Both the position numbers and the translations under genes were made by a program. A stretch of 64,000 bases of DNA from Candidatus Competibacter sp. (lineage in GTDB: Bacteria > Pseudomonadota > Gammaproteobacteria > Competibacterales > Competibacteraceae), in contig JARSSH010000035.1 in NCBI GenBank assembly GCA_029624815.1, positions 1 to 64,000 of the forward strand. Direction: 5' to 3'. The notes under the pieces are model-generated. The model worked only from the letters and a program-made list of their open reading frames with translations, ran no database searches and was not told the origin of the DNA. Shown here in pieces: positions 7,994 through 16,778 of this stretch. Within the stretch, counting starts at the first letter, position 1; every line of letters begins with the position of its first letter.

Positions 7994-8092
7994 TGTGGAG
8001 TTCCCCTGGTGGCGCCAATCGAACAAGCATACACAAAGCTCGACCGCTGTCCTACCATGCGCGGTGAAATCCAAGAACGGCGGGAATAGATC

Positions 8093-8575
8093 ATGGCGAT
8101 GGAGATCGAACATAAATTTCTGGTCCGCGACGATCGCTGGCGGCGGAAGATCGAGCGCTCGGTGCGGATGCGGCAGGGGTATCTGACCAGCGACGCCCGC
8201 TGCTCGGTGCGGGTGCGGGTCGCCGGCGGTCAGGGCTATCTGAACATCAAGAGCGGAACGCTGGGCATCCAGCGCAGCGAATACGAATATCCCATCCCCC
8301 TGGCGGAGGCGGAGGAAATCCTCGACACTTTGTGCGAGCAGCCGCTGCTGGAGAAGACTCGCCATTTCGTGCATTTCGGCGCGCACCTGTGGGAGATCGA
8401 CGAATTCGAGGGCGACAACGCCGGCTTGATCGTGGCGGAGGTGGAACTGAGTCGGCCCGACGAGCCATTCGACCGGCCCGACTGGCTGAGCACGGACGTG
8501 TCGCACGATATCCGCTACTACAATTCGCAATTGGCCCGCCATCCCTATCGGACCTGGTCGTGTTCGGACGGCTGA
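8093..8575 (+). CDS. CYTH domain protein (triphosphate tunnel metalloenzyme)
   Basis: A 160-aa protein of the CYTH superfamily, whose members hydrolyse inorganic triphosphate or make cAMP inside a beta-barrel tunnel. The N-terminal ExExK signature is present as EIEHKFLV. Basic and acidic strands follow in alternation (CSVRVRV, YLNIKSG, WEIDEFEG, IVAEVEL), matching tunnel-lining residues of the short bacterial tripolyphosphatase/NeuTTM type. The second ATG (8099) is a possible start. It overlaps the following L,D-transpeptidase gene, so the two are likely one transcript. The substrate cannot be assigned beyond the family. Confidence 0.85.
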   Translation: MAMEIEHKFLVRDDRWRRKIERSVRMRQGYLTSDARCSVRVRVAGGQGYLNIKSGTLGIQRSEYEYPIPLAEAEEILDTLCEQPLLEKTRHFVHFGAHLWEIDEFEGDNAGLIVAEVELSRPDEPFDRPDWLSTDVSHDIRYYNSQLARHPYRTWSCSDG

Positions 8576-9093
8576 TCCGCGTCAGCATCCCCGAGCAGCG
8601 GTTAACGTTGCTGGAAGCGGGTAAAGTGGCGGCGGTTTACCCGGTGTCGACCGCCCGCAACGGTCCCGGTGAGCGACGCGGCAGCGGCTGTACGCCGCGT
8701 GGCTGGCACCGCATTCGCATCGGCATCGGCGCCGGATTGCCGCTGGGCACGGTGTTTGTCGGCCGGCGGCCGACCGGCGAGATTTACGGTCAGGAACTGG
8801 CGGCTCGTTACCCGGAGCGGGATTGGATTCTGACCCGCATTCTGTGGCTGACCGGGCTGGAGTCGGGCTACAACCGCGGCGGCGACGGCGACACCCTGCG
8901 CCGCTTCATCTACATTCACGGCTGCCCGGACACCGCGCCCATGGGCGTACCGCTGTCGCACGGTTGCATCCGCATGCGCGGCCAGGATTTGCTGGAGCTG
9001 TTCGAGCGCGTGACGGTGGGCGACCGGGTATTCATCGCCGGCCAGGGTGGAGCGCGCGACGACGATCCGAATCTTAGCGCGGATCCAGTTTAG
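8560..9093 (+). CDS. L,D-transpeptidase (YkuD domain)
   Basis: A 177-aa YkuD-fold protein that would crosslink peptidoglycan stem peptides or attach proteins to them. The catalytic region IYIHGCPDTAPMGVPLSHGC followed by IRM has the required histidine, serine-histidine-glycine and cysteine. The best start is a GTG at 8560 inside the end of the CYTH gene; the frame is open further upstream but that part overlaps coding sequence. No signal peptide is visible from this start, which is unusual for an enzyme acting in the periplasm. Either export is non-classical or the start is wrong. Its end overlaps the convergent STAS gene by 20 nt. Confidence 0.85.
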   Translation: MFGRLIRVSIPEQRLTLLEAGKVAAVYPVSTARNGPGERRGSGCTPRGWHRIRIGIGAGLPLGTVFVGRRPTGEIYGQELAARYPERDWILTRILWLTGLESGYNRGGDGDTLRRFIYIHGCPDTAPMGVPLSHGCIRMRGQDLLELFERVTVGDRVFIAGQGGARDDDPNLSADPV

Positions 9094-9571
9094 AGCGCAT
9101 GCTGTCGAGCACGCCCTGGAACGCCTGCTGGTTTTGCGGGTTGATCTCGCTGAGCGTGCGGTGCGCTTCGTAGACGATGCGAGTCAGATCTTCCTTGCTG
9201 CAGGAGGTCTGGGCCGCCAGTTGCTGGAGCGCCAACGAGATGGTTTCACCGGTATCGCGAATATTGAAAATCTCATAGAACCCCATGGTGTCCAGCACTT
9301 GGTTGACGTCGGCGTTGGTGGACAGCAGGGTGGTTTTGCGGGAGAAGCGCTCGCGACTGAAGTTGGCGATCTTGGCCAGCAGGCCCAGGCTGGTGCTGTC
9401 AATGGAGTGGGTTTCGGTCAGATCCACGACGATGTCGTCGAAATCGGCGCAGGCGAACAAATCGTCCAGAAAGCCCCCCAGGGCGCAGCCCATGGTGTAG
9501 CGGATATCGCCGACCAGCTTGATCAGGTAAACAGTGCCCTGTTTGACGTAGAACGCCGTGCCCGCCTCCAT
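9074..9571 (-). CDS. STAS domain anti-sigma factor antagonist
   Basis: A 165-aa protein whose first about 105 residues form a STAS domain of the SpoIIAA/RsbV kind. The phosphorylatable serine lies in DLTETHSIDSTSLGLLAKIA. In partner-switching systems the dephosphorylated STAS protein sequesters an anti-sigma factor or another client. The C-terminal about 60 residues are a helical extension of unknown role. It starts one base after the stop of the receiver-PP2C phosphatase gene, so the phosphatase is very probably its activator. The organisation resembles HsbA beside HsbR in Pseudomonas. Confidence 0.88.
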   Translation of the reverse strand: MEAGTAFYVKQGTVYLIKLVGDIRYTMGCALGGFLDDLFACADFDDIVVDLTETHSIDSTSLGLLAKIANFSRERFSRKTTLLSTNADVNQVLDTMGFYEIFNIRDTGETISLALQQLAAQTSCSKEDLTRIVYEAHRTLSEINPQNQQAFQGVLDSMRSKLDPR

Positions 9572-9572
9572 C

Positions 9573-10754
9573 TCATTCCGCCCTCTTGATCAGCAACAGG
9601 GTGATATCATCCGGCAAAGGGGCGCTTTGATCCAGGCCCAGTTGCTGAATGAGATTCTCGATGGTGAGGTCGGTGCCGCCGATCAGATCCAGCAGAAACG
9701 CCTGTTTGTCACGCAGGCTGGCCTGCGGCAAGGTTTCGAGGATACCGTCCGAGATCAGCACCATGGCGAATCGCGGTGGCAATCGCAGTGATTCGGTCTG
9801 ATAGCTGGCGAAGTCGAACAGGCCGATCGGCAGGCTTTTCTTGCCGATGTAACTCGCCTGCTGGCCGTCGAACAGGATCGGAAAGGGAAACTGGCCACCG
9901 CTGCTGTAGCGCAACAGGTTGTTTGACCACTCGATGATGCCGTAGAACATGGTCAGGTATTTGTCCATGTGGCAGCCGAAGATCTCCCGGTTCAAGCGGC
10001 TCAGCGTCTCCGCCGGATTGAGAATCCCCCGGTCGCGGTTTTGCCGGTGCAGTTCCCGGTAGCGGCCGATGTAGCTTTTCAGCATCACCGTCACGAAGGC
10101 CGACGACACCCCGTGCCCGGACACGTCGGCGATGTAGAAACCCAGGTGATCGCCGTCGATGACGAAATAATCCACGAAATCGCCGCTGAGATACTGCGAG
10201 GTGAGCAGGTGGCGGCTAAAGCGGTAGTGACGGTAAATCTTGTCGTTTTCCGGCAGCAACTGAAACTGGATGCGCCGTGCCGCCGCTTCGTCTTCCTGCA
10301 GTTGCCGCACGGTTTGTCGCAACTGTTCGTTGACCCCCTCCAAGTGCTCACGGTGCTCGCGGTTTTCCCGCCGCAGCCGGGCGCGCTCCAGGGCGTGATC
10401 GATGGCGTGCTCCAGCACCGCCATGTCCTCGATCGGCTTGGTGACGTAATCCCAGGCGCCGAGCTTGAGGGCTTGAATGGCGTCGCTCATGCCGCCCATG
10501 CCCGACACCACCAGGATCGGCAGATCGGGGAATTCGCGAGTGACGGTGGCCAGAACCTGCAGGCCGTCCATGCCCGGCATCCGCAGGTCGCACAACACCA
10601 GATCCGGCTGTTCGCCGCGGATCATGTCGATGCCGGCCCGCCCATCGCCGGCTTGGGTCACCTCGAAGCCGCTGTCCTCCAGATAGGCGGCCAGAATCTC
10701 GCGGACCATCTGCTCGTCGTCGATGGTTAGGATACGCGCTGGCCTTTCGCTCAT
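9573..10754 (-). CDS. response regulator with PP2C (SpoIIE/RsbU) phosphatase domain
   Basis: A 393-aa regulator. The N-terminal receiver domain has the phosphorylatable Asp in LVLCDLRMPGMDG and the conserved lysine in YVTKPIED. A coiled-coil linker follows (ENREHREHLEGVNEQLRQTV). The C-terminal PP2C domain has metal-binding aspartates in LSGDFVDYF, FYIADVSGHGVSSAF, ISDGILE and PDDITLLLI. Phosphorylation probably switches dephosphorylation of the downstream STAS protein. It resembles Pseudomonas HsbR but ends after the phosphatase, without the C-terminal kinase domain. The start ATG overlaps the preceding receiver gene's stop by four bases. Confidence 0.92.
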   Translation of the reverse strand: MSERPARILTIDDEQMVREILAAYLEDSGFEVTQAGDGRAGIDMIRGEQPDLVLCDLRMPGMDGLQVLATVTREFPDLPILVVSGMGGMSDAIQALKLGAWDYVTKPIEDMAVLEHAIDHALERARLRRENREHREHLEGVNEQLRQTVRQLQEDEAAARRIQFQLLPENDKIYRHYRFSRHLLTSQYLSGDFVDYFVIDGDHLGFYIADVSGHGVSSAFVTVMLKSYIGRYRELHRQNRDRGILNPAETLSRLNREIFGCHMDKYLTMFYGIIEWSNNLLRYSSGGQFPFPILFDGQQASYIGKKSLPIGLFDFASYQTESLRLPPRFAMVLISDGILETLPQASLRDKQAFLLDLIGGTDLTIENLIQQLGLDQSAPLPDDITLLLIKRAE

Positions 10755-11140
10755 GGCCGAGTCTCGCGCATCGCCGCCAGCATTCGCACCGCCGCCGCCA
10801 GCGGCGCCATGTCGTTCAGCGGTTTTTGATAGATCCGGCCCTCGTTCAGACCCAGCGCCCGCAGATCTTCGGGTAGGCTGTAGCTGGAGGAGCCGGTATG
10901 GATCAGGAATTCCATGCCGGGGTACAGGTGGTTCAGGATGCGGATGGCGGTGTTGCCGTCCATGTCGGGCAGGCGCATGTCCATGATGCAGACCTGGCAG
11001 GAACCGCCTTGCCGCAGCCAGCCCAGCGCCGGGGCGACGGCGGCGAACGCCGCCACCCGCCAACCCTCGTCCTCCAGGTAGGCTTTCAGGTTGTCCCGGA
11101 TCATTTCCTCGTCGTCGACGATCAAGACCCAAGCGGTCAT
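10751..11140 (-). CDS. single-domain response regulator
   Basis: A 129-aa stand-alone receiver domain. Acidic residues DDEE lie near the N-terminus, the phospho-acceptor aspartate is in CIMDMRLPDMDGN, the switch threonine is in IHTGSS and the lysine is in IYQKPLND. There is no output domain, so it probably acts by protein contact or as a phosphate relay between the upstream hybrid-less kinase and the HPt protein. It overlaps both neighbours by four bases (kinase upstream, receiver-PP2C downstream), so stoichiometric co-expression is likely. Confidence 0.92.
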   Translation of the reverse strand: MTAWVLIVDDEEMIRDNLKAYLEDEGWRVAAFAAVAPALGWLRQGGSCQVCIMDMRLPDMDGNTAIRILNHLYPGMEFLIHTGSSSYSLPEDLRALGLNEGRIYQKPLNDMAPLAAAVRMLAAMRETRP

Positions 11141-13464
11141 GGTAGCGCCTCCCGGCTCGAAGGCAGGCGAATGCTGAAGCAGGCGCCCTGGCCCGGTTTG
11201 GAAGTTGCCGACAGCCGGCCGTTGTGTTGCTCGGTGACGATGAAATAGGACACCGACAGTCCCAGGCCCGTCCCGGCGCCCACCTCCTTGGTGGTGAAGA
11301 AAGGCTCGAAAACCCGGTTAAGGGTTTTTTGATCCATGCCGGGCCCGTTGTCAATCACTTCGATTAAAACGGCGTCCGGTTCGCGCCGGGTTCGCAGGAG
11401 GATGGCCGGCGATGGCGTGCCGTCCTCGGCCATGGCTTGCGCGGCGTTCTTGAGCAAGTTCAGAATCACTTGCTCGATTTCGGTCTTGTCGCAATACACC
11501 ACGCGTAGCGAGGCGTCGTAATCGCGTTCGATGGCGATGCGTTTGAAATCGTACTTCTTTTTCAGATCGTAGTCGCTGGCGGCCAGTCGCAGCACGGTTT
11601 CCAGCATGTCCTCCAGATCCACCAGGCTGAAGCGCGACTCGCTGCGTCGGCTGAACGACAGCATGTCGGTGACGATCTTGGCGGCCCGCGAGCCAGCTTC
11701 GCGAATGCCTTCGAGGAAATGCAGGATGCCCCGTTCCGCCAGATAGCGGTTGATCTGATTCAGATCGGCGCCGAGGCTGGCGGCCGCCTCGCGATTCTGC
11801 GGCATGTCCGGGTCGATGCGCCGCAAAACGTTCTGGCTGCCTTGCAGGATCACGCCAAGTGGGTTGTTGATTTCATGCGCCATGCCGGCCGCCAGCCCTC
11901 CGACCGACAACATTTTTTCAGTCTGCACCATCATGGATTCGATTCGGACCCGGGCGGTGACGTCGTCCATCCGGATCACCGCCCCACTGGCGCTTTCCGC
12001 CATCAAAGGATAGACCATCACGTCGGCATAGTGCAGTTCGCCGTGGACATCGAAGGTCATTCGCGGCGTCTTGATCGGCCGGCCGAGGTGGATCGCCTGC
12101 CGTACCTGTTCGAATTGATTTTCCAGCTGCGGAAACACATCGCCGAAAAAGCGGCCCTGCGCGGTTTCCCACGACAGGCCGCTCACCTCCTCGGCTGGCT
12201 GGTTCAGCACGGTGATATAACCCCAGGGGTCCACGCCGATCAAGATCGAGGGCATCGAGTCGATGATGTTCCTGAGATAGAGCCGCATGCGGGCCACTTC
12301 CTCCTTGGCGTGTTTCTGCTCGGTGATATCGATCGAGACGCCCAACACCGCGGTTTCGTTCAGACCCGGTTCGATGAAAGGGATCTTGATGGTCTGCATG
12401 GTGCGAGTGTGGCCGGTGTGGTCGGTAAAGGCCTCTTCGGCGATGAGCTTGGACACTCCGCTCTCGATGACCTCCAGATCGTCGACCAGCATCCGCTCCA
12501 CCTCTGCATCGGTGCGGTGAATGAGGCGATGGGAGTGGTTGGTCAGCGCTTCGATGGTCATGCCGTAGGCTGTGGCGGTGGCGTGGTTGGCCAGCAGGAA
12601 GTGTCCGTAGCGATCCTTGGCGAAAATCATGTGCGGCACCAGATCGATGATACGCCGTAACCGCAACTCGCTTTCATGCAGGGCCTTCTCCGCCTCGACC
12701 TGTTCGGTGATGTCGGTGCCGGTGCCGCGGTAGCCTCCGAACTGGCCCCGCGCATCGTGGATCGGCTTGCCGCTGACTTTCAGGTAGCGGCCCTCCCTAT
12801 GGCTGTCGCTCAGTCGGGTTTGGTAGACGAAGTCGCGGAATGGCTGGCGCTGTTCCAGCAGTTGCCGGTGCCGCCGCCACTTTTCCGGATCGGTGGTCAG
12901 TTCGCCGGCCGCCAGCTCCCAGCGGGCGCGGCCGAGCACGTACCGCGGAGCGATTCCGGTCAGCGCGTAAAAGCGTTCCGATAGATAGGTGAAGCGCAGG
13001 TTTTCGTCCATCTCCCAGATCCAGTCGCTGGCGGCTTCGGTGACGTCGCGGAAACGAGCCTCGCTTTCGCGCAGCGCCATTTCAACTTGCCGGCGCTCGT
13101 TGAGTTCCCGCTGCAATTGTCGGGTCCGCTGCGCCACCTGTCGCCGTAACAGTGAAGACCATAGCAAGGCCGCGACCGCGATCACCGCTAGCGGCACCAA
13201 AATCCAGGTGGCGTAGCGCAACACGGCTTCCATCGTGTCGGGTTTTCGATAAATTGGGTTCGCTGGAGGTTCGTCGCCGATCTGGCGATCGGGCGTCCTG
13301 TCCGAAAGCGGCGCCGCAACGGCGAGCGACGGCGTGACGACGACGCCGGCGAGGGAGAGGGCGCCGATCGCGACCAGTACGGCCATCAGGCAAATCCACA
13401 GCCGCCGGCGTCGGCGGGGAACGGGCGGTCGCGGACTTGGGGGTATGGCGAAAGGTGCGGACAT
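11137..13464 (-). CDS. membrane PAS sensor histidine kinase
   Basis: A 775-aa kinase. Two predicted membrane segments (about 23-45 and 85-107) bracket a short periplasmic loop. Then come a coiled coil and three PAS domains (about 135-255, 265-385, 395-510). HisKA has His530 in [18 protein letters not shown], and HATPase has [38 protein letters not shown]. There is no receiver domain. It is the first gene of a tightly overlapping four-gene operon whose later genes are a receiver, a receiver-phosphatase and a STAS protein. It therefore probably feeds a phosphorelay controlling partner switching. The signal is unknown. Confidence 0.93.
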   Translation of the reverse strand: MSAPFAIPPSPRPPVPRRRRRLWICLMAVLVAIGALSLAGVVVTPSLAVAAPLSDRTPDRQIGDEPPANPIYRKPDTMEAVLRYATWILVPLAVIAVAALLWSSLLRRQVAQRTRQLQRELNERRQVEMALRESEARFRDVTEAASDWIWEMDENLRFTYLSERFYALTGIAPRYVLGRARWELAAGELTTDPEKWRRHRQLLEQRQPFRDFVYQTRLSDSHREGRYLKVSGKPIHDARGQFGGYRGTGTDITEQVEAEKALHESELRLRRIIDLVPHMIFAKDRYGHFLLANHATATAYGMTIEALTNHSHRLIHRTDAEVERMLVDDLEVIESGVSKLIAEEAFTDHTGHTRTMQTIKIPFIEPGLNETAVLGVSIDITEQKHAKEEVARMRLYLRNIIDSMPSILIGVDPWGYITVLNQPAEEVSGLSWETAQGRFFGDVFPQLENQFEQVRQAIHLGRPIKTPRMTFDVHGELHYADVMVYPLMAESASGAVIRMDDVTARVRIESMMVQTEKMLSVGGLAAGMAHEINNPLGVILQGSQNVLRRIDPDMPQNREAAASLGADLNQINRYLAERGILHFLEGIREAGSRAAKIVTDMLSFSRRSESRFSLVDLEDMLETVLRLAASDYDLKKKYDFKRIAIERDYDASLRVVYCDKTEIEQVILNLLKNAAQAMAEDGTPSPAILLRTRREPDAVLIEVIDNGPGMDQKTLNRVFEPFFTTKEVGAGTGLGLSVSYFIVTEQHNGRLSATSKPGQGACFSIRLPSSREALP

Positions 13465-13540
13465 AAGGGATGGCGCGGGTGAGATTAATCGCTATGATAA
13501 AACCATTTGGCCGGCAACAGACACGAATAAGGTGTGGACG

Positions 13541-14587
13541 ATGGCATTGGGACCGGTGATGCTGGGGCTGGATAGCCTGGAACTCAGCGCGGAGGAGCGC
13601 GAGATCCTGCGTCACCCACAGGTGGGTGGCGTCATTTTGTTCGCCCGCAACTATCGATCGCCGGAACAGGTGGCGGGGCTGACCGCCGCCATTCACGCCC
13701 TGCGCCAGCCGCGGTTGCTGGTGGGGGTGGATCACGAGGGCGGCCGGGTCCAACGTTTCCGCGACGACTTCACCCGCTTGCCGCCGGTACGTCGGCTGGG
13801 CGAGATTTACGACCGGGACCGGATGCGCGCCAAACAACTGGCGCGCGTTACCGGCTGGCTGATGGCCGCCGAACTGCGGGCGGTGGGGGTGGATTTGAGT
13901 TTCGCGCCAGTGCTGGATCTGGATCATGGCGTGAGCGGCGTAATCGGCGATCGGGCGTTTCATCGCGACCCGGAAGCGGTGGCGGATTTGGCTCATGCCT
14001 ATGCGAGCGGTATGCAGAAAGCGGGCATGGAAGCGGTCGGCAAGCATTTTCCGGGGCATGGCGGCATCGCCGCCGACTCGCATCTGGAGTTGCCGGTGGA
14101 TCCGCGCGCCTACGCCGATCTGGAACGCGCCGATCTGCTGGCCTTCGAGCGCATGATTCACTACGGTTTGGCCGCCATCATGCCCGCGCATGTGCTTTAT
14201 CCCCAGGTGGATGATCGACCGGCCGGTTTTTCGGCGCGCTGGCTGCGGGACATCCTGCGACGGCGGCTGGAATTCCAGGGGACGATTTTTAGCGACGATT
14301 TGGATATGGCGGGAGCAGGCGAGGCCGGCGCCGCGCCGGATCGGGCCGAAGCGGCGCTGGCGGCCGGTTGCGACATGGTGTTGGCCTGCAACGACCGCCG
14401 CGCCGCCAGCGCCATTCTGGATCGTCTGCGCCATGCCTCGGATCCGGTCAGCCAGTTGCGGCTGATCCGCCTGCACGGGCGTGGCCACCCCACCCTGGAG
14501 CGCCTGCGTCGTGGTCCGACTTGGCGGCGGGCGACCCGCTTGGTGCATGATTACGATGCATTCCCGTTGCTGGACATGGATATCTGA
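13541..14587 (+). CDS. nagZ: beta-N-acetylhexosaminidase NagZ
   Basis: Cytoplasmic GH3 enzyme that removes N-acetylglucosamine from anhydro-muropeptides during peptidoglycan recycling. The chosen ATG gives 348 aa with AAGGTG seven bases upstream; the longer frame before it reads into the divergent kinase promoter. Motifs include [10 protein letters not shown], the histidine loop [14 protein letters not shown], and the nucleophile aspartate in IFSDDLDM. In Pseudomonas, nagZ is next to the MTIP phosphorylase gene. Here hpt and a MITE lie between them. A TATGAT box at about 13493-13498 could be its -10 element. Confidence 0.95.
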   Translation: MALGPVMLGLDSLELSAEEREILRHPQVGGVILFARNYRSPEQVAGLTAAIHALRQPRLLVGVDHEGGRVQRFRDDFTRLPPVRRLGEIYDRDRMRAKQLARVTGWLMAAELRAVGVDLSFAPVLDLDHGVSGVIGDRAFHRDPEAVADLAHAYASGMQKAGMEAVGKHFPGHGGIAADSHLELPVDPRAYADLERADLLAFERMIHYGLAAIMPAHVLYPQVDDRPAGFSARWLRDILRRRLEFQGTIFSDDLDMAGAGEAGAAPDRAEAALAAGCDMVLACNDRRAASAILDRLRHASDPVSQLRLIRLHGRGHPTLERLRRGPTWRRATRLVHDYDAFPLLDMDI

Positions 14588-14607
14588 AGCCGCTGGGAGC
14601 GTCTTCC

Positions 14608-14822
14608 CCACTGAGCCCTGTCCATTATACATATCCATAAGATCATGATTTTTTAGTAATTAAAAACAGGAAATCCCCTCTTCCTTACAGGGGAGGGCGA
14701 GGGAGGGGGGTGAGGTTCTATCGCAACCCCCCGAATTCGCGACCCGAGAATCGGGTAACCCCCTACCCCAACCCTCCCCCACAAGGGGGAGGGAGACTTG
14801 TGTAACGGACAGCCACTGAGCC
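14608..14822. mobile_element. MITE-like element, CTGTC-ended family, copy B, with an exact 10-bp duplication
   Basis: The element proper is 14618-14812 (195 bp). It begins CTGTCCATTATACA and its right end read inward is CTGTCCGTTACACA, so 12 of 14 bases match. The exact decamer CCACTGAGCC is present on both sides, at 14608-14617 and 14813-14822, as expected of a target-site duplication. The interior holds two G/C hairpins, an AT-rich left arm with ATGATTTTTTAGTAATTAAA, and the block GAATTCGCGACCCGAGAATC, all shared with copy A at 2279. No coding sequence is present. It ends 20 bp before the hpt start codon, so it may supply or disrupt hpt transcription signals. Confidence 0.8.
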
Positions 14823-14832
14823 AAGGTTCGCC

Positions 14833-15387
14833 ATGCCCTCGATTACCGCCGAGCAGGCCATTGTCGTGTTGCGCGAAGCCGAACTGCTCTGCGCGCCGGA
14901 GCAGGTCGAGGCCGCGCTGGATCGACTGGCGGTCGCCGTAACCGCGCGGATGGAAGGCTGCAACCCGCTGGTGCTGGTGGTCATGAACGGCGCGCTCATT
15001 CCCGGTGCGCGAATACTGTCCCGTTTGTATTTTCCGCTGCAAGTCGGTTATTTGCATGCCACCCGTTACCGAGGCGGTACCCGCGGCGGCGCGATTGACT
15101 GGATCGCGCCGCCGCGGCCGGCGGTCGCCGGACGGACCGTGCTGGTGATCGACGATATCTTCGACGAAGGCGATACCCTCAAGGCGATCTTGGATGAAGT
15201 GCGTCGGCAGGGCGCGGCGGCGGTCTACAGCGCGGTGTTGGTGAACAAGCGGCACAACCGCAAGGCGCCGGGATTGCTTGTGGATTTTGTCGGGCTGGAG
15301 GTGCCGGATCGCTATGTGTTCGGCTGCGGCATGGACTACAAGGAATATTGGCGTCAATTGCCAGCCATCTACGCCGCCCGCGGCTGA
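14833..15387 (+). CDS. hpt: hypoxanthine phosphoribosyltransferase
   Basis: Transfers phosphoribose from PRPP to hypoxanthine (or guanine) to give IMP or GMP. The 184-aa type I PRTase has the PRPP loop VLVIDDIFDEGDTLKAIL, an early VVMNGALIPGARI loop and VLVNKRHN. The C-terminal region (LEVPDRYVFGCGMDYKEYWR) contacts the purine and resembles the Pseudomonas/Xanthomonas hypoxanthine-guanine group. It is directly followed by the MTIP phosphorylase, which releases hypoxanthine, so the pair makes a closed salvage step. The upstream intergenic region is almost entirely MITE copy B. AAGG precedes the ATG by about eight bases. Confidence 0.92.
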   Translation: MPSITAEQAIVVLREAELLCAPEQVEAALDRLAVAVTARMEGCNPLVLVVMNGALIPGARILSRLYFPLQVGYLHATRYRGGTRGGAIDWIAPPRPAVAGRTVLVIDDIFDEGDTLKAILDEVRRQGAAAVYSAVLVNKRHNRKAPGLLVDFVGLEVPDRYVFGCGMDYKEYWRQLPAIYAARG

Positions 15388-15450
15388 GCCGCTTGCCGGT
15401 CCGGCCCATTGCCGTCTCCTAATTATTTTTCCGACCGGGAGGTTAGCGCT

Positions 15451-16203
15451 ATGACACCCACCGTCGCCATCATCGGAGGCACCGGCCTCATTGCCTTGGA
15501 TAATCTGCGGAGCGCGCATCGAGAAACGCTGTCCACGCCCTACGGCGAGCCGTCCGGCCCCGTGCTTCATGGTGAACTGGGGGGGCGGGCCGTGGTTTTT
15601 CTGGCTCGTCACGGCCAGCATCACACCTTGCCGCCGCACAAGATCAACTACCGGGCCAATCTCTGGGCGCTACATCGAATCGGGGTCAGGCAGGTCATTT
15701 CGGTGGCGGCGGTGGGCGGCATTCGCGCCGACATGGAACCGGGCGTATTGGCGTTTCCCGATCAAATCGTCGATTACACCTGGGGCCGACACTGCACCTT
15801 CTTCGAGGACAACCTGAGCCACGTTACCCATATCGATTTTACCGAGCCCTACTGCCTCGAACTGCGGGAACGGCTGATCCAGGCGGCTCGCGATCTGGAT
15901 TTTGAGATCCGCGAGTCATGCACTTACGCGGCGATGCAGGGGCCGCGATTGGAGACGGCGGCGGAAATCCGCCGGTTGGAGCGGGACGGTTGCGACATCG
16001 TCGGCATGACCGGGATGCCGGAGGCCGCCTTGGCCCGCGAGTTGGATATGCGCTATGCCGCATGCGCGGTAGTGGCTAATCGGGCGGCGGGCAAGGTCGT
16101 CGGCGCGATCACCATGGCCGAGATCCAGGACAACCTGGCCGGTAGCATGGGTAAGGTCAAGGCGCTGCTGGCGCAAGTCATTCCGACCCTGGTTCCGCTC
16201 TGA
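15451..16203 (+). CDS. S-methyl-5'-thioinosine phosphorylase (MTIP)
   Basis: Phosphorolytic purine-nucleoside enzyme of the MTAP/PNP family, 250 aa. The start follows GGGAGG by eight bases. Signatures are AIIGGTGLIAL (phosphate site), LARHGQHHTLPPHKINYRAN, and AMQGPRLETAAEIRRL followed by the DIVGMTGMPEAALARELDM block. Human-type MTAP uses two aspartates to hold adenine; here the corresponding segment is VVANRAAGK, with an asparagine typical of 6-oxopurine-specific enzymes. That favours methylthioinosine and release of hypoxanthine, as shown for Pseudomonas PA3004, whose neighbour is also nagZ. Substrate specificity is inferred from residues and synteny. Confidence 0.85.
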   Translation: MTPTVAIIGGTGLIALDNLRSAHRETLSTPYGEPSGPVLHGELGGRAVVFLARHGQHHTLPPHKINYRANLWALHRIGVRQVISVAAVGGIRADMEPGVLAFPDQIVDYTWGRHCTFFEDNLSHVTHIDFTEPYCLELRERLIQAARDLDFEIRESCTYAAMQGPRLETAAEIRRLERDGCDIVGMTGMPEAALARELDMRYAACAVVANRAAGKVVGAITMAEIQDNLAGSMGKVKALLAQVIPTLVPL

Positions 16204-16205
16204 CC

Positions 16206-16772
16206 TCACCCGCCGCGCACGATCCGGCCGGTCCGCAAGTTTCGGATGGCGGTCGGCTTGGCCGCGCCGCCTGTCGGGCCGGGCAGCAGGGCATCGAGAT
16301 ACCGCCCCAGTTGTCGGCGCGCCGCCAGCGCGGTACGAGCCGGCGGACGGCCACTGAGATTGGCGCTGGTGGACACCAGCGGGTGGCCGCAAGCCCGGCA
16401 CAGCGCCGCCGCCGACGGATGCGCGGTTACCCGCACCGCCAGGGTATCGTGCCGGCCCCGCAGCCAGCGCGGCGTCCCGTTCCGGGCGGGAACCAGCCAG
16501 GTATGGGGGCCTGGCCAACTGGCGTGCAGTTGCCCCAGTTCGGCCGGGGTGAGGGGGCGCAGAAAAGGGGCGAGCTGGGCGAAATCGGCGGCGATCAGGA
16601 TCAGACCCTTGTGCGCCGACCGGCGCTTGAGCGCGAGCAAGCGCCGCACCGCGGGTTCGTTGCGGGGATCGCAGCCGAGCCCATAGACCGCCTCGGTCGG
16701 ATAGGCGATCAGGCCGCCGGCTTGAACCGCGCGGGCGGCGGCGCGCAAACGTAGCAGGTTGATGGCGGACAC
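16206..16772 (-). CDS. tsaC: threonylcarbamoyl-AMP synthase TsaC (YrdC/Sua5 family)
   Basis: Makes threonylcarbamoyl-AMP from threonine, bicarbonate and ATP for the t6A37 tRNA modification. The 188-aa length fits the short TsaC form rather than the longer Sua5. Motifs are IAYPTEAVYGLGCDP near the N-terminus, ALKRRSAHKGLILI, the SWPGPHTWLVPA block, and PLVSTSANLSGRP. It follows topA by six bases on the same strand, and the dprA-smg-topA-tsaC order is conserved in gammaproteobacteria. It converges with the MTIP gene, with only two bases between the stops. Confidence 0.95.
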   Translation of the reverse strand: MSAINLLRLRAAARAVQAGGLIAYPTEAVYGLGCDPRNEPAVRRLLALKRRSAHKGLILIAADFAQLAPFLRPLTPAELGQLHASWPGPHTWLVPARNGTPRWLRGRHDTLAVRVTAHPSAAALCRACGHPLVSTSANLSGRPPARTALAARRQLGRYLDALLPGPTGGAAKPTAIRNLRTGRIVRGG

Positions 16773-16778
16773 TCCAGG

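Noticed and set aside
8332-8559. Longer N-terminus for the L,D-transpeptidase.
   Set aside because: That stretch is the out-of-frame reading of the CYTH gene, and its translation is arginine-rich with no signal peptide.
14618-14812. Rho-independent terminator for nagZ.
   Set aside because: The G/C hairpins here are internal parts of the MITE-like element with terminal repeats and target duplication, although they could act secondarily as terminators.
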